Positions 16,619 to 24,491 of a stretch of DNA of 55,009 nucleotides are shown piece by piece; position 1 is the first letter of the stretch; every line of letters starts with the position of its first letter. The stretch is from NCBI GenBank assembly GCA_002429045.1, contig DIYM01000115.1, forward strand, positions 1 to 55,009. The letters are read 5' to 3'. The translations under genes and the position numbers were made by a program. The notes below the pieces were generated by a model. It saw nothing but the letters and a program-made list of their open reading frames with translations. It did not search any database and had not been told where the DNA came from. The DNA is from Phycisphaerales bacterium UBA6054 (GTDB lineage Bacteria; Planctomycetota; Phycisphaerae; Phycisphaerales; UBA1924).

Positions 16619-17803
16619 ATGGCCAAGAAGTCCGCCGCCAAGAAGCAGACGAAGAAGACGGCACGCAAGCGCGTGAAGACACTCGCACGCGCCGACTCCC
16701 CGAAGGCGACGCTGGAGGTCCGGGCGCCGATCCCGCTCTCTGCCGTGCTCGGGCACGAGAAGGCGCTGGCCCAGCTCAACGCGGCGGTCGCGTCCGATCG
16801 GCTCCACCACGCCTGGATCTTCCACGGGCCCGAGGGCGTCGGGAAGTTCACCGCGGCGCTGGCGTGGGCGGCGATGCTGCTCGATCCGACCAGCTCGCCC
16901 GGGCTCACCGGCGTGTACCAGAACGAACCCGGCAGCCCCACGCAGCGTCTGCTCGCGTCGGGCACGCACCCGGACCTGCATGTCATCCGCAAGGAACTGG
17001 CACGCTTCTCGTCCGACGCGAAGGTGCGAGACTCGAAGCTCGCCACCATCCCCAAGGGGGTCGTCGAGCAGCACCTGATCGAGCCGGCGTCGGTCGCGCC
17101 GGTGATGAAGACCGGCTCGATGGTCGGCAAGGTGTTCATCGTCGACGAGGCGGAGCTTCTCGACCGGTCGCCGACCAATGCGCCGACCCAGAACGCGATC
17201 CTCAAGACGCTCGAGGAGCCGGCTCCGGGCACCGTGATCGTCCTCGTGACGTCCAGCGAGGACAGGCTGCTCCCGACGATCCGAAGCCGGTGCCAGCGTG
17301 TCGTGTTCGGGCCGCTCGGCGATCGGGCGATGGAGACATGGATGGAGCGGGCGGGCGTCGATACGGGCGGGGACGAGCGGATGTGGCTGCTGCGGGCCGC
17401 TCAGGGGTCGCCCGGGCGGTTGCTCTCGCTCCGCGACGCCGGGGCCTATGCCTGGCATCTGGAGCTGGATCCGATGCTCGCCGAGGCGGCTCGGGGCCGT
17501 CACCCGCTGGCGCTCGGCGCGACGATGACCAAGCTGGTCGACGACTGGGCCAGCGGCTGGGTCAAGCTGGGCGAGAAAGCCGGCGAGAACCGATCGAAAG
17601 ACGCGGCCAACCGCGCCGGGGTCAGGCGGATGCTCTCCTTGGTCGCCGAGCACGCCCGCACGGGTCTCTCTGACCCGGGGCGATCAGCGCATGCGCTTCG
17701 GACGATCGAGCTTGTCGGGCGTGCCCAGCAGGAGATCGATACCAACGTGCAGATGCGGATGGTCTTCGACCACCTCGCCGCGGGCTTGTCGGCTCGCGGA
17801 TAG
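16619..17803 (+). CDS. holB: DNA polymerase III subunit delta-prime
   Basis: Delta-prime is part of the clamp loader. The 394-residue product has an AAA+ core with HHAWIFHGPEGVGKFT (P-loop near 70-78), the Walker B-like KVFIVDEAELL, NAILKTLEEP and the sensor/arginine-finger motif TIRSRCQRVVF. A Lys/Ala-rich basic extension of ~40 residues (KKSAAKKQTKKTARKRVK) precedes the core, and there is an insertion of ~45 residues after the P-loop region. No zinc-finger cysteine cluster is seen, unlike DnaX, which argues for HolB. TATCCT lies 11 bases upstream of the ATG, so the leader would be only about 4 bases. It converges on fliS. Confidence 0.82.
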   Translation: MAKKSAAKKQTKKTARKRVKTLARADSPKATLEVRAPIPLSAVLGHEKALAQLNAAVASDRLHHAWIFHGPEGVGKFTAALAWAAMLLDPTSSPGLTGVYQNEPGSPTQRLLASGTHPDLHVIRKELARFSSDAKVRDSKLATIPKGVVEQHLIEPASVAPVMKTGSMVGKVFIVDEAELLDRSPTNAPTQNAILKTLEEPAPGTVIVLVTSSEDRLLPTIRSRCQRVVFGPLGDRAMETWMERAGVDTGGDERMWLLRAAQGSPGRLLSLRDAGAYAWHLELDPMLAEAARGRHPLALGATMTKLVDDWASGWVKLGEKAGENRSKDAANRAGVRRMLSLVAEHARTGLSDPGRSAHALRTIELVGRAQQEIDTNVQMRMVFDHLAAGLSARG

Positions 17804-17823
17804 CCCGGTGTGCCGGGGGATGA

Positions 17824-18258
17824 CTACGCCTGGAAGCTGATGGCTCGGCGCTCGGGGGGGGCTTCCTGCCCCGCACGTTCCTCGTCGAGCTTCTGCATCA
17901 GCAGTGACCAGGTCTCTCGTTCGTACTCGAGCAGTTCGATCACCGTGGCCAGCCGGTCGGCGTCCTTCTCGTGGCTCGACGCGATCAACTCGGTGTACAT
18001 GAAGTTGTACAGGGCCTTGACCCGGTCGGCGATCTCGGGCGCCTTGGACTCATCGATCGTGCTGCTCAGTTCGAGGATGATCGCCCGGCACTGGGTGAAA
18101 CCGCTGTAGCCGAGCTCGAAGTCCTGCTGCTCGAGCCCCGCAGCGGCCTGGTGCGCGAAGCGGAGTGCGCCGTCGAGGAGCATCATGCGCAACTCCTCCG
18201 GGGACGCGGTCATGACCTTGGAACTCAGATATGTGGTGGTCGTGTCGTAGGGCGTCAT
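17824..18258 (-). CDS. fliS: flagellar export chaperone FliS
   Basis: FliS binds the C-terminus of flagellin in the cytoplasm and delivers it to the flagellar export gate. The 144-residue product is a helical bundle protein. It has the family signatures YLSSKVMTASPEELRMMLLDGALRFAHQA (about 10-38), the central AIILELSSTID segment and LYNFMYTELIASSHEKD. It ends in a Gln/Ala/Pro-rich tail. It follows fliD by 59 bp on the same strand, the usual fliD-fliS pair. The ATG at 18258 has no strong ribosome site. Confidence 0.93.
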   Translation of the reverse strand: MTPYDTTTTYLSSKVMTASPEELRMMLLDGALRFAHQAAAGLEQQDFELGYSGFTQCRAIILELSSTIDESKAPEIADRVKALYNFMYTELIASSHEKDADRLATVIELLEYERETWSLLMQKLDEERAGQEAPPERRAISFQA

Positions 18259-18294
18259 GGACAGGACTATCGGGCCGGAGTGGGGGGCACTTCA

Positions 18295-18324
18295 GGGTTA
18301 TCCGCGGTTGGATCGGGTTATCCG
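18295..18324. repeat. two copies of GGGTTATCCG, 20 bp apart
   Basis: Identical 10-mers at 18295-18304 and 18315-18324 lie in the fliD-fliS gap; the second covers the fliD stop. They are too short to assign a role and do not match a full DnaA box. Confidence 0.4.
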
Positions 18325-21155
18325 ATGAGCTGGATCTGCGAGAGGGCCGAGCCCTGCGACTGGAACGAGGCGATCGCCTGCTCCATCGCCAGGAACTGGC
18401 GTTGGAGGACCTCTCGCCGGGAGTCGAGGGTCCGCTGGATGGACTCGATCCGCTCTTCCTGGAGCGTGATCTGGGAATCGAGCGCGTTCGAGCGGTTCTG
18501 GAGGATGCCCCCGATGCTGGACACGTAGTCGTCCGCCAGTTCCTCGAGCTGTGGGATGATGCCGAGGGCGCTGAACTGCGTCTCGGCGTCGGGGTCGCTG
18601 ATGATCGCGCCGTTCTCATCGGGCACGTTGGTCGTCGCCTCGATGTCGCGTCTGGCGAAGATCTCCTCGACCGCGTCCGGGTCCTGGGCGTACGCCTCGC
18701 GGAAGCGTTCGGCGTCGAACTCCAGCTTGCCCCCTTCGCCCACGTTGAGCCCGACCTGGCTGAGCCTGTCGAAGGTGCCGCTGAACCCGTCGTTGGTGTT
18801 GCGGAGCGCCGCGAACAGGCGGTTGCGCAGCGTGATCGTCGTGCCGTCACCGAGCAGCGTGCCCCTGGTTTCTGTCTCGGCGTCGAAGCGCGTCTGGAAG
18901 TCGATCCGCTCGATGAGGGCGTTGAACGTCTCGACGAGCGTCCCGATCTGGGTCTCGATGGCGTCCGAGTCTGTCGAGACGGTGACCGAGACGGGCCCTT
19001 CCGAGGATGCCAGCAGATCGAGCGTGACGCCGCCGATCACACCCTCGATGGTGTTGGTCGAGCTGGTGATCAGCACGCCGTTGGCGGGGTCGCTTGACCC
19101 GTAGAAGATCCGCGCGTCTTGCCCCTCGTCGAGGGTGGACAGCCCGAGATCGAAGTCGCCCGAGTCGATGATGAACCGGCCCTCGCTGCCCGAGTCGGTC
19201 GCGAACAGATTGATGCGGAAGGGATTGGCCCCCGATCCGCTGTTGATGACCGATGCCTGAGCGCCCGCATCGGCGTCGTTGATCTTCTGGACGACGTCGG
19301 CGAGGGTGTCCGAGGGGTCGAACTCGACGCGGACCTCGAAGGACCCGTCGATGAAGTTGTCGCTGTCGGTTCCGGTTGCGGTGCCGGCGATGCGGAGGTT
19401 GCCCGCGACGCCGCCCTCGGTGTCGGTGATGCTGATCTGGGTCGCGCCTGGGGTGGGGTTGTCTTCCTCGATCACGATCCCGTCGCCCGTGTCGTTGATG
19501 CGTGCCGTCACGGCCAGGTTGGCGTTGTTGATCTTGTCGATCACATCGCCGAGGGTCTTGTCGTTGTCGTCGATCGTGATCGAGGCGGTGTTGGAGAGCG
19601 AGTCGGTGATCTCGAACGTGCCCGTGCCGATCCCGCTGGCGTTGTTGAGCTCGGAGAGGAGGCTGTTGAGCCCGAGATAGGCGAGCTGGAGGTTCTCGCC
19701 GCCCGCGACGTTGTCGGCGAAGGTGCCGCCGAGCCCGAGCGCGTCGGCGACCGCGCCGCCGATGACCAGATCGTCCGCCCCGCTGGTGTTGTCGGTGATC
19801 TTGAGCCCGTTGCCGGTGTCGTTGAGCGACGCGGTGATGCGGGGGTTGCCGAAGCCGTCGTCGTTCTGGGCGTCGTTGTTGATGAGGTCGATGACCTCCC
19901 TGACCGTGGTCGCGCCGGTGATGTCGATATCGAACGTCGATCCGTCGGCGGTCGCGACGGAGATCGGCCCGGTCGCTCCGTTGAGCCCCCCGCCCCCGTT
20001 GATGCTGGAGAGGAGCGTGGTGTTGAGCCCGGCGAGCACGCGCTCCCCGGTGACGGTGCCCGCGACAGAGCCGTTGGTCTCGATGCCGAGGTCGGTCGCG
20101 GTCGTGGAAACCGCGACATCGTTGACCTCGAAGTTCTTGACCTCGATCGGTCGGCCGTTGCTATCGGTGATGACGATGCGCCCGTTGGTCTCGTCGATCG
20201 ATGCCGTCACTTCCGGGTAGTCAGCAGCAAGGGCATCGTTGATGCGATCGATGACCTGCCCGACATTGGACGCCGGTCCGGATGTGGTCACCAGGTCGTC
20301 GCCGTCGAGTTCCTGGATCTCCCCGATACGCACCCCCACATCGACATCGTCGATGACGATCACGAAGTCGAACACGTCCTCGCCGCTGACATCGCGGACG
20401 CCCACGCCCCGCCCGTCGTTCAGGCTCGCGAGTGAGGTGTTCGTCCCGAGCCCGTATACGCGGCTGCCGGTGACGGTGGCGGGGCTCCCGCTGGTTGTCG
20501 CGGTAAACCCGATGGACGAGAGCACGTCCGAGCCGAGTTCGTCGGCCAGGCTCGTGACGTCGTCGAGCACGATGGACCCGTCGTCGACGCGGGCGGTCGC
20601 GCCCGAGCCGGAGGTGTTGATCGCGTCGAGCAGTTCGCCCACGGTGCCGACACGGGAGAGATCGACGTCGGTCCCGTTGATCACCACGGTGCCGCGGGTG
20701 ATGCCCGACCCGTTGTTGAGATCGGCCAGGGATGTGTCGCGGTCGAGACGCGCCTCCTCGCCCTCGATGGTCAGCTCGGTCAGGCCCAGCGAGGTGGCAT
20801 CCGAGTCTGCGAAGCCCCGGCTGAGCAACTGCTGCGTGGTCACGAGCCGATCGACGATGAAGTTGTACGTGCCGTTGACCGCGCCGCTGGTCGCGGACGC
20901 GCTGAACACCGCGTCGTCCGAGCCGACCGCCTTCTTGCCCTCGAAGGTGCTGTTGAGCCTGAACGACGAAGCCGCGCTCTTGAACGCGTTGAGGCGCGAG
21001 TTGATGTCCAGATACGCGGCCTGCTGGGTCTGGAGTTGCACGAGCCGCTGGCTGGCGAGGATCTGGGGGCGCGATTGCGCCGCGATCAACTGCTCGATCA
21101 GCGAGGCGCTATCGATGCCGCTGAACAATCCGACGCCCGTGGTGATGCCGCCCAT
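18318..21155 (-). CDS. fliD: flagellar filament capping protein FliD, enlarged with five internal repeats
   Basis: FliD forms the cap that folds flagellin at the filament tip. The 945-residue product has the typical N-terminus (GVGLFSGIDSASLIEQLIAAQSRP) and the central TSSTNTIEGVIGGVTLDLL motif. It ends with a coiled coil (EERIESIQRTLDSRREVLQRQFLAMEQAIASFQSQ). Most FliDs have 450-700 residues. The extra length comes from five related segments near residues 171, 297, 417, 534 and 617, each with a T-x2-[DEQ]-[LV]-[LIV]-x2-IN core followed by A-x-[IV] and D/G-x-I-x-I strands. The ATG at 21155 has AAGGAG about 8 bases upstream. GCCGATAG at 21200-21193 resembles a sigma-28 -10 box, but no matching -35 is visible. 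Confidence 0.92.
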   Translation of the reverse strand: MGGITTGVGLFSGIDSASLIEQLIAAQSRPQILASQRLVQLQTQQAAYLDINSRLNAFKSAASSFRLNSTFEGKKAVGSDDAVFSASATSGAVNGTYNFIVDRLVTTQQLLSRGFADSDATSLGLTELTIEGEEARLDRDTSLADLNNGSGITRGTVVINGTDVDLSRVGTVGELLDAINTSGSGATARVDDGSIVLDDVTSLADELGSDVLSSIGFTATTSGSPATVTGSRVYGLGTNTSLASLNDGRGVGVRDVSGEDVFDFVIVIDDVDVGVRIGEIQELDGDDLVTTSGPASNVGQVIDRINDALAADYPEVTASIDETNGRIVITDSNGRPIEVKNFEVNDVAVSTTATDLGIETNGSVAGTVTGERVLAGLNTTLLSSINGGGGLNGATGPISVATADGSTFDIDITGATTVREVIDLINNDAQNDDGFGNPRITASLNDTGNGLKITDNTSGADDLVIGGAVADALGLGGTFADNVAGGENLQLAYLGLNSLLSELNNASGIGTGTFEITDSLSNTASITIDDNDKTLGDVIDKINNANLAVTARINDTGDGIVIEEDNPTPGATQISITDTEGGVAGNLRIAGTATGTDSDNFIDGSFEVRVEFDPSDTLADVVQKINDADAGAQASVINSGSGANPFRINLFATDSGSEGRFIIDSGDFDLGLSTLDEGQDARIFYGSSDPANGVLITSSTNTIEGVIGGVTLDLLASSEGPVSVTVSTDSDAIETQIGTLVETFNALIERIDFQTRFDAETETRGTLLGDGTTITLRNRLFAALRNTNDGFSGTFDRLSQVGLNVGEGGKLEFDAERFREAYAQDPDAVEEIFARRDIEATTNVPDENGAIISDPDAETQFSALGIIPQLEELADDYVSSIGGILQNRSNALDSQITLQEERIESIQRTLDSRREVLQRQFLAMEQAIASFQSQGSALSQIQLIG

Positions 21156-21530
21156 GCCCTATCTCCTTGCGGGAGTGGTGTCCCGAATACTCCTATCGGC
21201 CGGATCGGTTGGTCCGGTCGAACCCCTGCGGACCGAGCCTTCTCGTCATCGGGCATCGGGCGATCGGGGGCGGCAATCCCGCGCAATCCTCGCCCCGCGC
21301 CAGCAAAAACGGCTTTCGAAGCGCGGAGTCTGCAGTCCGGAGCCTCCGGTGGGCGGGTCGTCGGAGGGGGCTGAGCGTCCAATAACGCGACTTCGGGGAC
21401 CGCGGCCCGGGCGCGTCCGCGCGCTCCGGTGCGGGCCCGTGCGGGCCGGTTTCCGCCACGCGTTCTCCCGCGGCGGTCAATCCGGGGCAACAATCCGTCG
21501 AGAAGGTACCGACACACGGAGCCACCCGAG
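21156..21530. other. 375-bp intergenic region between fliD and the next gene
   Basis: Both flanking genes point away from this region. It holds the fliD ribosome site and a possible sigma-28-like -10 element near its left end. It also has GC-rich short dyads, including CCGGAG/CTCCGG near 21340. I see no protein with family features, no tRNA and no convincing -10/-35 pair for the rightward gene. Confidence 0.4.
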
Positions 21531-22220
21531 ATGATCACGCCCGCAACCAACCCGAGCGACACCCGCGGGGCTGCCGCTCCTGACCCCGGGCGTCCGGTCC
21601 GGACGCTGGCGTTGATCGTCTCGCTCCTGATCGCCGTTTCGGTGCCGCCCGTGCTGTATGTCACCATGTTCGCGGGGCCCGCCAAGCTCTGGTTCTCGAC
21701 CCTGTTCGAGCTGACCGTGCTGGGCGCCGCGGTCGTGGGGATGCTCGCCGGCGCCGGGAGGTTCCGCGAGGCGTGGGCGTTGTCGCTGGCGTGCGTGATG
21801 GGCACCCTTGTGGTCACCAGCGTGTTCACCACCGTCGAGGTCCGAGCCAACTTCCGCGACGATCCCTCGATCGGTCGGCTGATCATGCCGTTCGCCGGGT
21901 TCAGGCTGGCGTTGGCGGGTTCGGTGGCGGTGTTGGCGTCGTGGGCGGTCTGGAGCCGCGATCGGCGGAGCCGGGGGCTGGTGCTCCGCGCGTTCCTTGT
22001 GCTGTTGCCGGTGATCGCCTGCGGTGCATGGCTCGCGATCGGGAACGGCGGGTTCCTCGCCACCCCCCTGGCGTCTCCGTTGGGCGAGGCGATCCGCATC
22101 GCGGGGATCCTGGTGGGCGGGCTGATCGGGATCGGGCTGGTCTCCGTGGGGGGGCACCTGCTGATCCGCTCGTACGAGATCGGCCGGCCCGCCTCCGAGA
22201 CCGAGTCCGGGCCCGTCTGA
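21531..22220 (+). CDS. hypothetical multi-pass membrane protein
   Basis: The 229-residue product is not recognised. It has about six hydrophobic segments, roughly at residues 25-46, 54-75, 82-102, 118-143, 151-170 and 188-212. A short polar N-terminus and a polar C-terminal tail are predicted to lie outside the membrane. A single charged loop (EVRANFRDDPSIG) stands out. The ATG at 21531 has GGAG 10 bases upstream. It lies 66 bp before the DUF4230 gene on the same strand, so the two may be cotranscribed. No enzymatic motif is visible. Confidence 0.6.
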   Translation: MITPATNPSDTRGAAAPDPGRPVRTLALIVSLLIAVSVPPVLYVTMFAGPAKLWFSTLFELTVLGAAVVGMLAGAGRFREAWALSLACVMGTLVVTSVFTTVEVRANFRDDPSIGRLIMPFAGFRLALAGSVAVLASWAVWSRDRRSRGLVLRAFLVLLPVIACGAWLAIGNGGFLATPLASPLGEAIRIAGILVGGLIGIGLVSVGGHLLIRSYEIGRPASETESGPV

Positions 22221-22286
22221 GCCCGCGTTTATCGGAGCGTTGCCCCGATCGCGAAACACGGGGCCCCGGACTGCGAACAATCGGGC

Positions 22287-22982
22287 GTGAACGATTTTCT
22301 CTTGCTGCTGATTGTGCTGGTGCTCGCGGTCCTGGTCGGGGGTCTGATCGCGGCGTGGGTGGTCATGTCCGTGAAGCGGGGGCGCTCGGGCAAGGGGGTG
22401 GACCGGATCGAGCTCCGCATGCTGACCGAGCGGGTCCGCGCGGTCGGGAAGCTGATCGGTCTCGAGGTCCACGCCAAGGAGATCGCGACGGCGACGAAGG
22501 GGTGGGACTGGCTGCCGACGATCCTGCTCAGCCAGGCGAAAGTGGCGATGATCTTCCAGTTCGAGAAGCAGTACGCGGTGGATCTGGGCTCGCTGACCCG
22601 GGACGAGGTCACGGACATGGGCGACGGGCGCTTCCGGGTCGAGCTGCCTCCCATCGAGGGCTCGCTGCGCCTGATGGACGTCGAGCCCTACGACATCCAG
22701 CAGGGGCGTGTGCTCGGGCTGGTCGACGTGATCAACATGAACGCGGAGCGTCAGGGGGAGCTGATGCGCACCGCCCAGCAGCAGGCGTCGGAGCTGTTCG
22801 AGAAGAACGATCCGCGATACATCGCGCAGGCCCGCGATGCGATCGAACGCCAGCTCCAGTCCATCGCCAAGATGTTCGGTGTGCGGCTCGATGTGGTCTG
22901 GTCGAGCCAGCCCAAAGAGCAGGGCCAGCCGCGCCTGGTCATGGACGAGCAGCTCAAGCTCAAGACCGGTCCCGCGGGCTGA
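22287..22982 (+). CDS. DUF4230 domain protein, membrane-anchored
   Basis: The 231-residue product has one N-terminal membrane segment (LLLLIVLVLAVLVGGLIAAWVV, about 5-26). A domain resembling DUF4230 follows. It has an AKVAMIFQFEKQYAVDLGSL strand-turn (about 92-111), the VELPPIEGSLRLMDVEPYD segment (about 121-139), and a long C-terminal helix with QASELFEKNDPRYIAQARDAIERQLQSI. The function of DUF4230 is unknown. The start is GTG at 22287; the nearest upstream hexamer is AACAAT, only loosely like the leaderless motif. It converges on the incomplete aldehyde dehydrogenase with 12 bp between stops. Confidence 0.65.
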   Translation: MNDFLLLLIVLVLAVLVGGLIAAWVVMSVKRGRSGKGVDRIELRMLTERVRAVGKLIGLEVHAKEIATATKGWDWLPTILLSQAKVAMIFQFEKQYAVDLGSLTRDEVTDMGDGRFRVELPPIEGSLRLMDVEPYDIQQGRVLGLVDVINMNAERQGELMRTAQQQASELFEKNDPRYIAQARDAIERQLQSIAKMFGVRLDVVWSSQPKEQGQPRLVMDEQLKLKTGPAG

Positions 22983-22994
22983 TCGCGCGGGCGC

Positions 22995-23843
22995 TCAGAC
23001 CGCGCTGGGGTGCCACACGGTCTTGAACTCGACGAAGGGCTCGAGCCACCGGGGCCCTTCGCACGCCCGGTCATCTTCGAAATCGATGCCATCGCGGATG
23101 GTCACGCGTTTCATGTTGTCCGCCGCCCCCAGTCGAAGTGCGGTCCGCTGCGCTTCGCTCGCCCCGGCGGCGTGGATCGCGATCACCCCCCGGTGATCGG
23201 CGATGTGCCCGCACAGCTCGTCGCGGAAGCCGGTGAGGATGTTGACCACGCCGCCCGGCAGGTCGCTGGTCGCGAGCGCCTCGGCCAGGATCATCGACGG
23301 GATCGGGTTGCTTTCCGACGCAAGGACGACGCACGCGTTTCCCATCGCGATCACCGGGGCGACGAGCGAGACGAGGCCCAGCAGCGGATGGGCATCGGGG
23401 CAGACCACCCCGGTCACGCCGACCGGTCCCGGGATCGTGAAGTTGTGGTACGGCCCCGCGACGGGGTTGGCGCCGCCCGCCACCATCGAGAACTTGTCGG
23501 CCCAGCCCGCGAAATGGACGACGCGGTCGATCGCCCGGGCAACCTCGGCGTCGCCGTCGGCTCCGATCGCCGACGCCAGTTCACCCGCCTTGCCCTCCGT
23601 CATCTCGGCCAGGCGGTAGAGGATCTGCCCGCGCAGGTACGCGGTCTGGGACGCCCACGACGCCTGGGCCTTGGTCGCGGCCTCGACGGCGTCGCGCACG
23701 TCCTTGCGTGAGGCGCGGCACACATGGGCGATCAGTTCGCTCGGGCCGTCGCGCACGGGGGTCGTGCGCCCGGATTCGGTCCTGGGGAACTTGCCGCCGA
23801 TGTACAGCTTGTACGTCTTGGTGATGCCCAATCGCTCGGTCAT
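22995..23843 (-). CDS. aldehyde dehydrogenase-like protein lacking the catalytic half
   Basis: The 282-residue product aligns with the N-terminal NAD-binding part of aldehyde dehydrogenases (KLYIGGKF, AVEAATKAQASWA, HFAGWADKFSMV, PVGVTGVVCPDAHPLL). It stops before the region that would carry the catalytic Cys. Even the retained part is altered: the coenzyme-contacting KPAE of the full enzyme at 24492-26024 is here LASE, and FTGSTEVG is degraded to IHAAGASEA. It should therefore have no dehydrogenase activity and may be a regulatory or structural partner of the complete enzyme. The reading frame is intact, with an ATG at 23843 and GGGAGAG upstream, which argues against a decaying pseudogene. 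Confidence 0.8.
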   Translation of the reverse strand: MTERLGITKTYKLYIGGKFPRTESGRTTPVRDGPSELIAHVCRASRKDVRDAVEAATKAQASWASQTAYLRGQILYRLAEMTEGKAGELASAIGADGDAEVARAIDRVVHFAGWADKFSMVAGGANPVAGPYHNFTIPGPVGVTGVVCPDAHPLLGLVSLVAPVIAMGNACVVLASESNPIPSMILAEALATSDLPGGVVNILTGFRDELCGHIADHRGVIAIHAAGASEAQRTALRLGAADNMKRVTIRDGIDFEDDRACEGPRWLEPFVEFKTVWHPSAV

Positions 23844-23905
23844 GCGTCGCTCTCCCGCCCTGGTCCCCGATCGGATCCCTGGTGGCCGGTTCCCGGTCCG
23901 TTTCT

Positions 23906-24433
23906 TTAAAGGACATACTCCATCTCGATCTCGTGGCGGATCGGGATGCCGTCGAGACCGGTGTCCGGGATGACGGCCTTGAGCCGGCGTGCTTCCTGGA
24001 TCGCGTTGCGGTGGACGGCGACCATGTCGAAGTCCCGACGCTGGTAGAAACGCATCGCGGGCGTGTTGTCGTTGGTGGTGATCAGCCAGAGACGCCGGCA
24101 GCCGAGTTCGCGTGCCTTGGTCCGCACGGCGGCGAGGAGGCACGACCCGATCCCGCCGTGACCGGCCAGCGAGTTGTGGGTCACGATCTCGCACTCGTCC
24201 CCTCGGACGTCGTACGTCACGAGCCCGACCTCCTCGCCGTTGCGCATCGCGGCGAAACCCGGCAGGTCGTCGGCTTGGATCGCGCGTCCGCGTGTGACCT
24301 GCACGAGCGAGGCCCAGTACTTCCGGAGCACGATCTGCACCCAGGGCTTGTCATCGGGTGTGAGCTCGCGCACGGTGAACTCGTCCGAGTACTCTGCGGT
24401 TGGTGCTCCGGTCGGAAGATCGCTTGCGGTCAT
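23906..24433 (-). CDS. GNAT family N-acetyltransferase
   Basis: The 175-residue product has the GNAT fold: an N-terminal VRELTPDDKPWVQIVLRKYW (about 21-40), a central strand GLVTYDVRGDECEIVTHNSL, and the acetyl-CoA pyrophosphate loop GHGGIGSCLL (about 91-100). The late NDNTPAMRFYQRRDFDMV (about 120-137) is typical of motif B. The acceptor is unknown. It lies between the incomplete and complete aldehyde dehydrogenases on the same strand, with about 60-bp gaps on both sides, suggesting one transcription unit. The ATG at 24433 has GGGAG 6 bases upstream. Confidence 0.88.
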   Translation of the reverse strand: MTASDLPTGAPTAEYSDEFTVRELTPDDKPWVQIVLRKYWASLVQVTRGRAIQADDLPGFAAMRNGEEVGLVTYDVRGDECEIVTHNSLAGHGGIGSCLLAAVRTKARELGCRRLWLITTNDNTPAMRFYQRRDFDMVAVHRNAIQEARRLKAVIPDTGLDGIPIRHEIEMEYVL

Positions 24434-24491
24434 GACAACTCCCTTGAAGCCGGCGGGTGGGTCGGCGTGCCGGCGAGATCCCGAGGCGTGC

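Noticed and set aside
18295..18324. DnaA boxes or a replication origin near the GGTTATCCG copies
   Set aside because: Neither copy extends to TTATCCACA, there is no AT-rich unwinding region, and the neighbours are flagellar genes.
21193..21200. Sigma-28 promoter for fliD
   Set aside because: GCCGATAG on the minus strand matches the -10 box, but the sequence 15 bases upstream has no TAAA-like -35, so I did not call a promoter.
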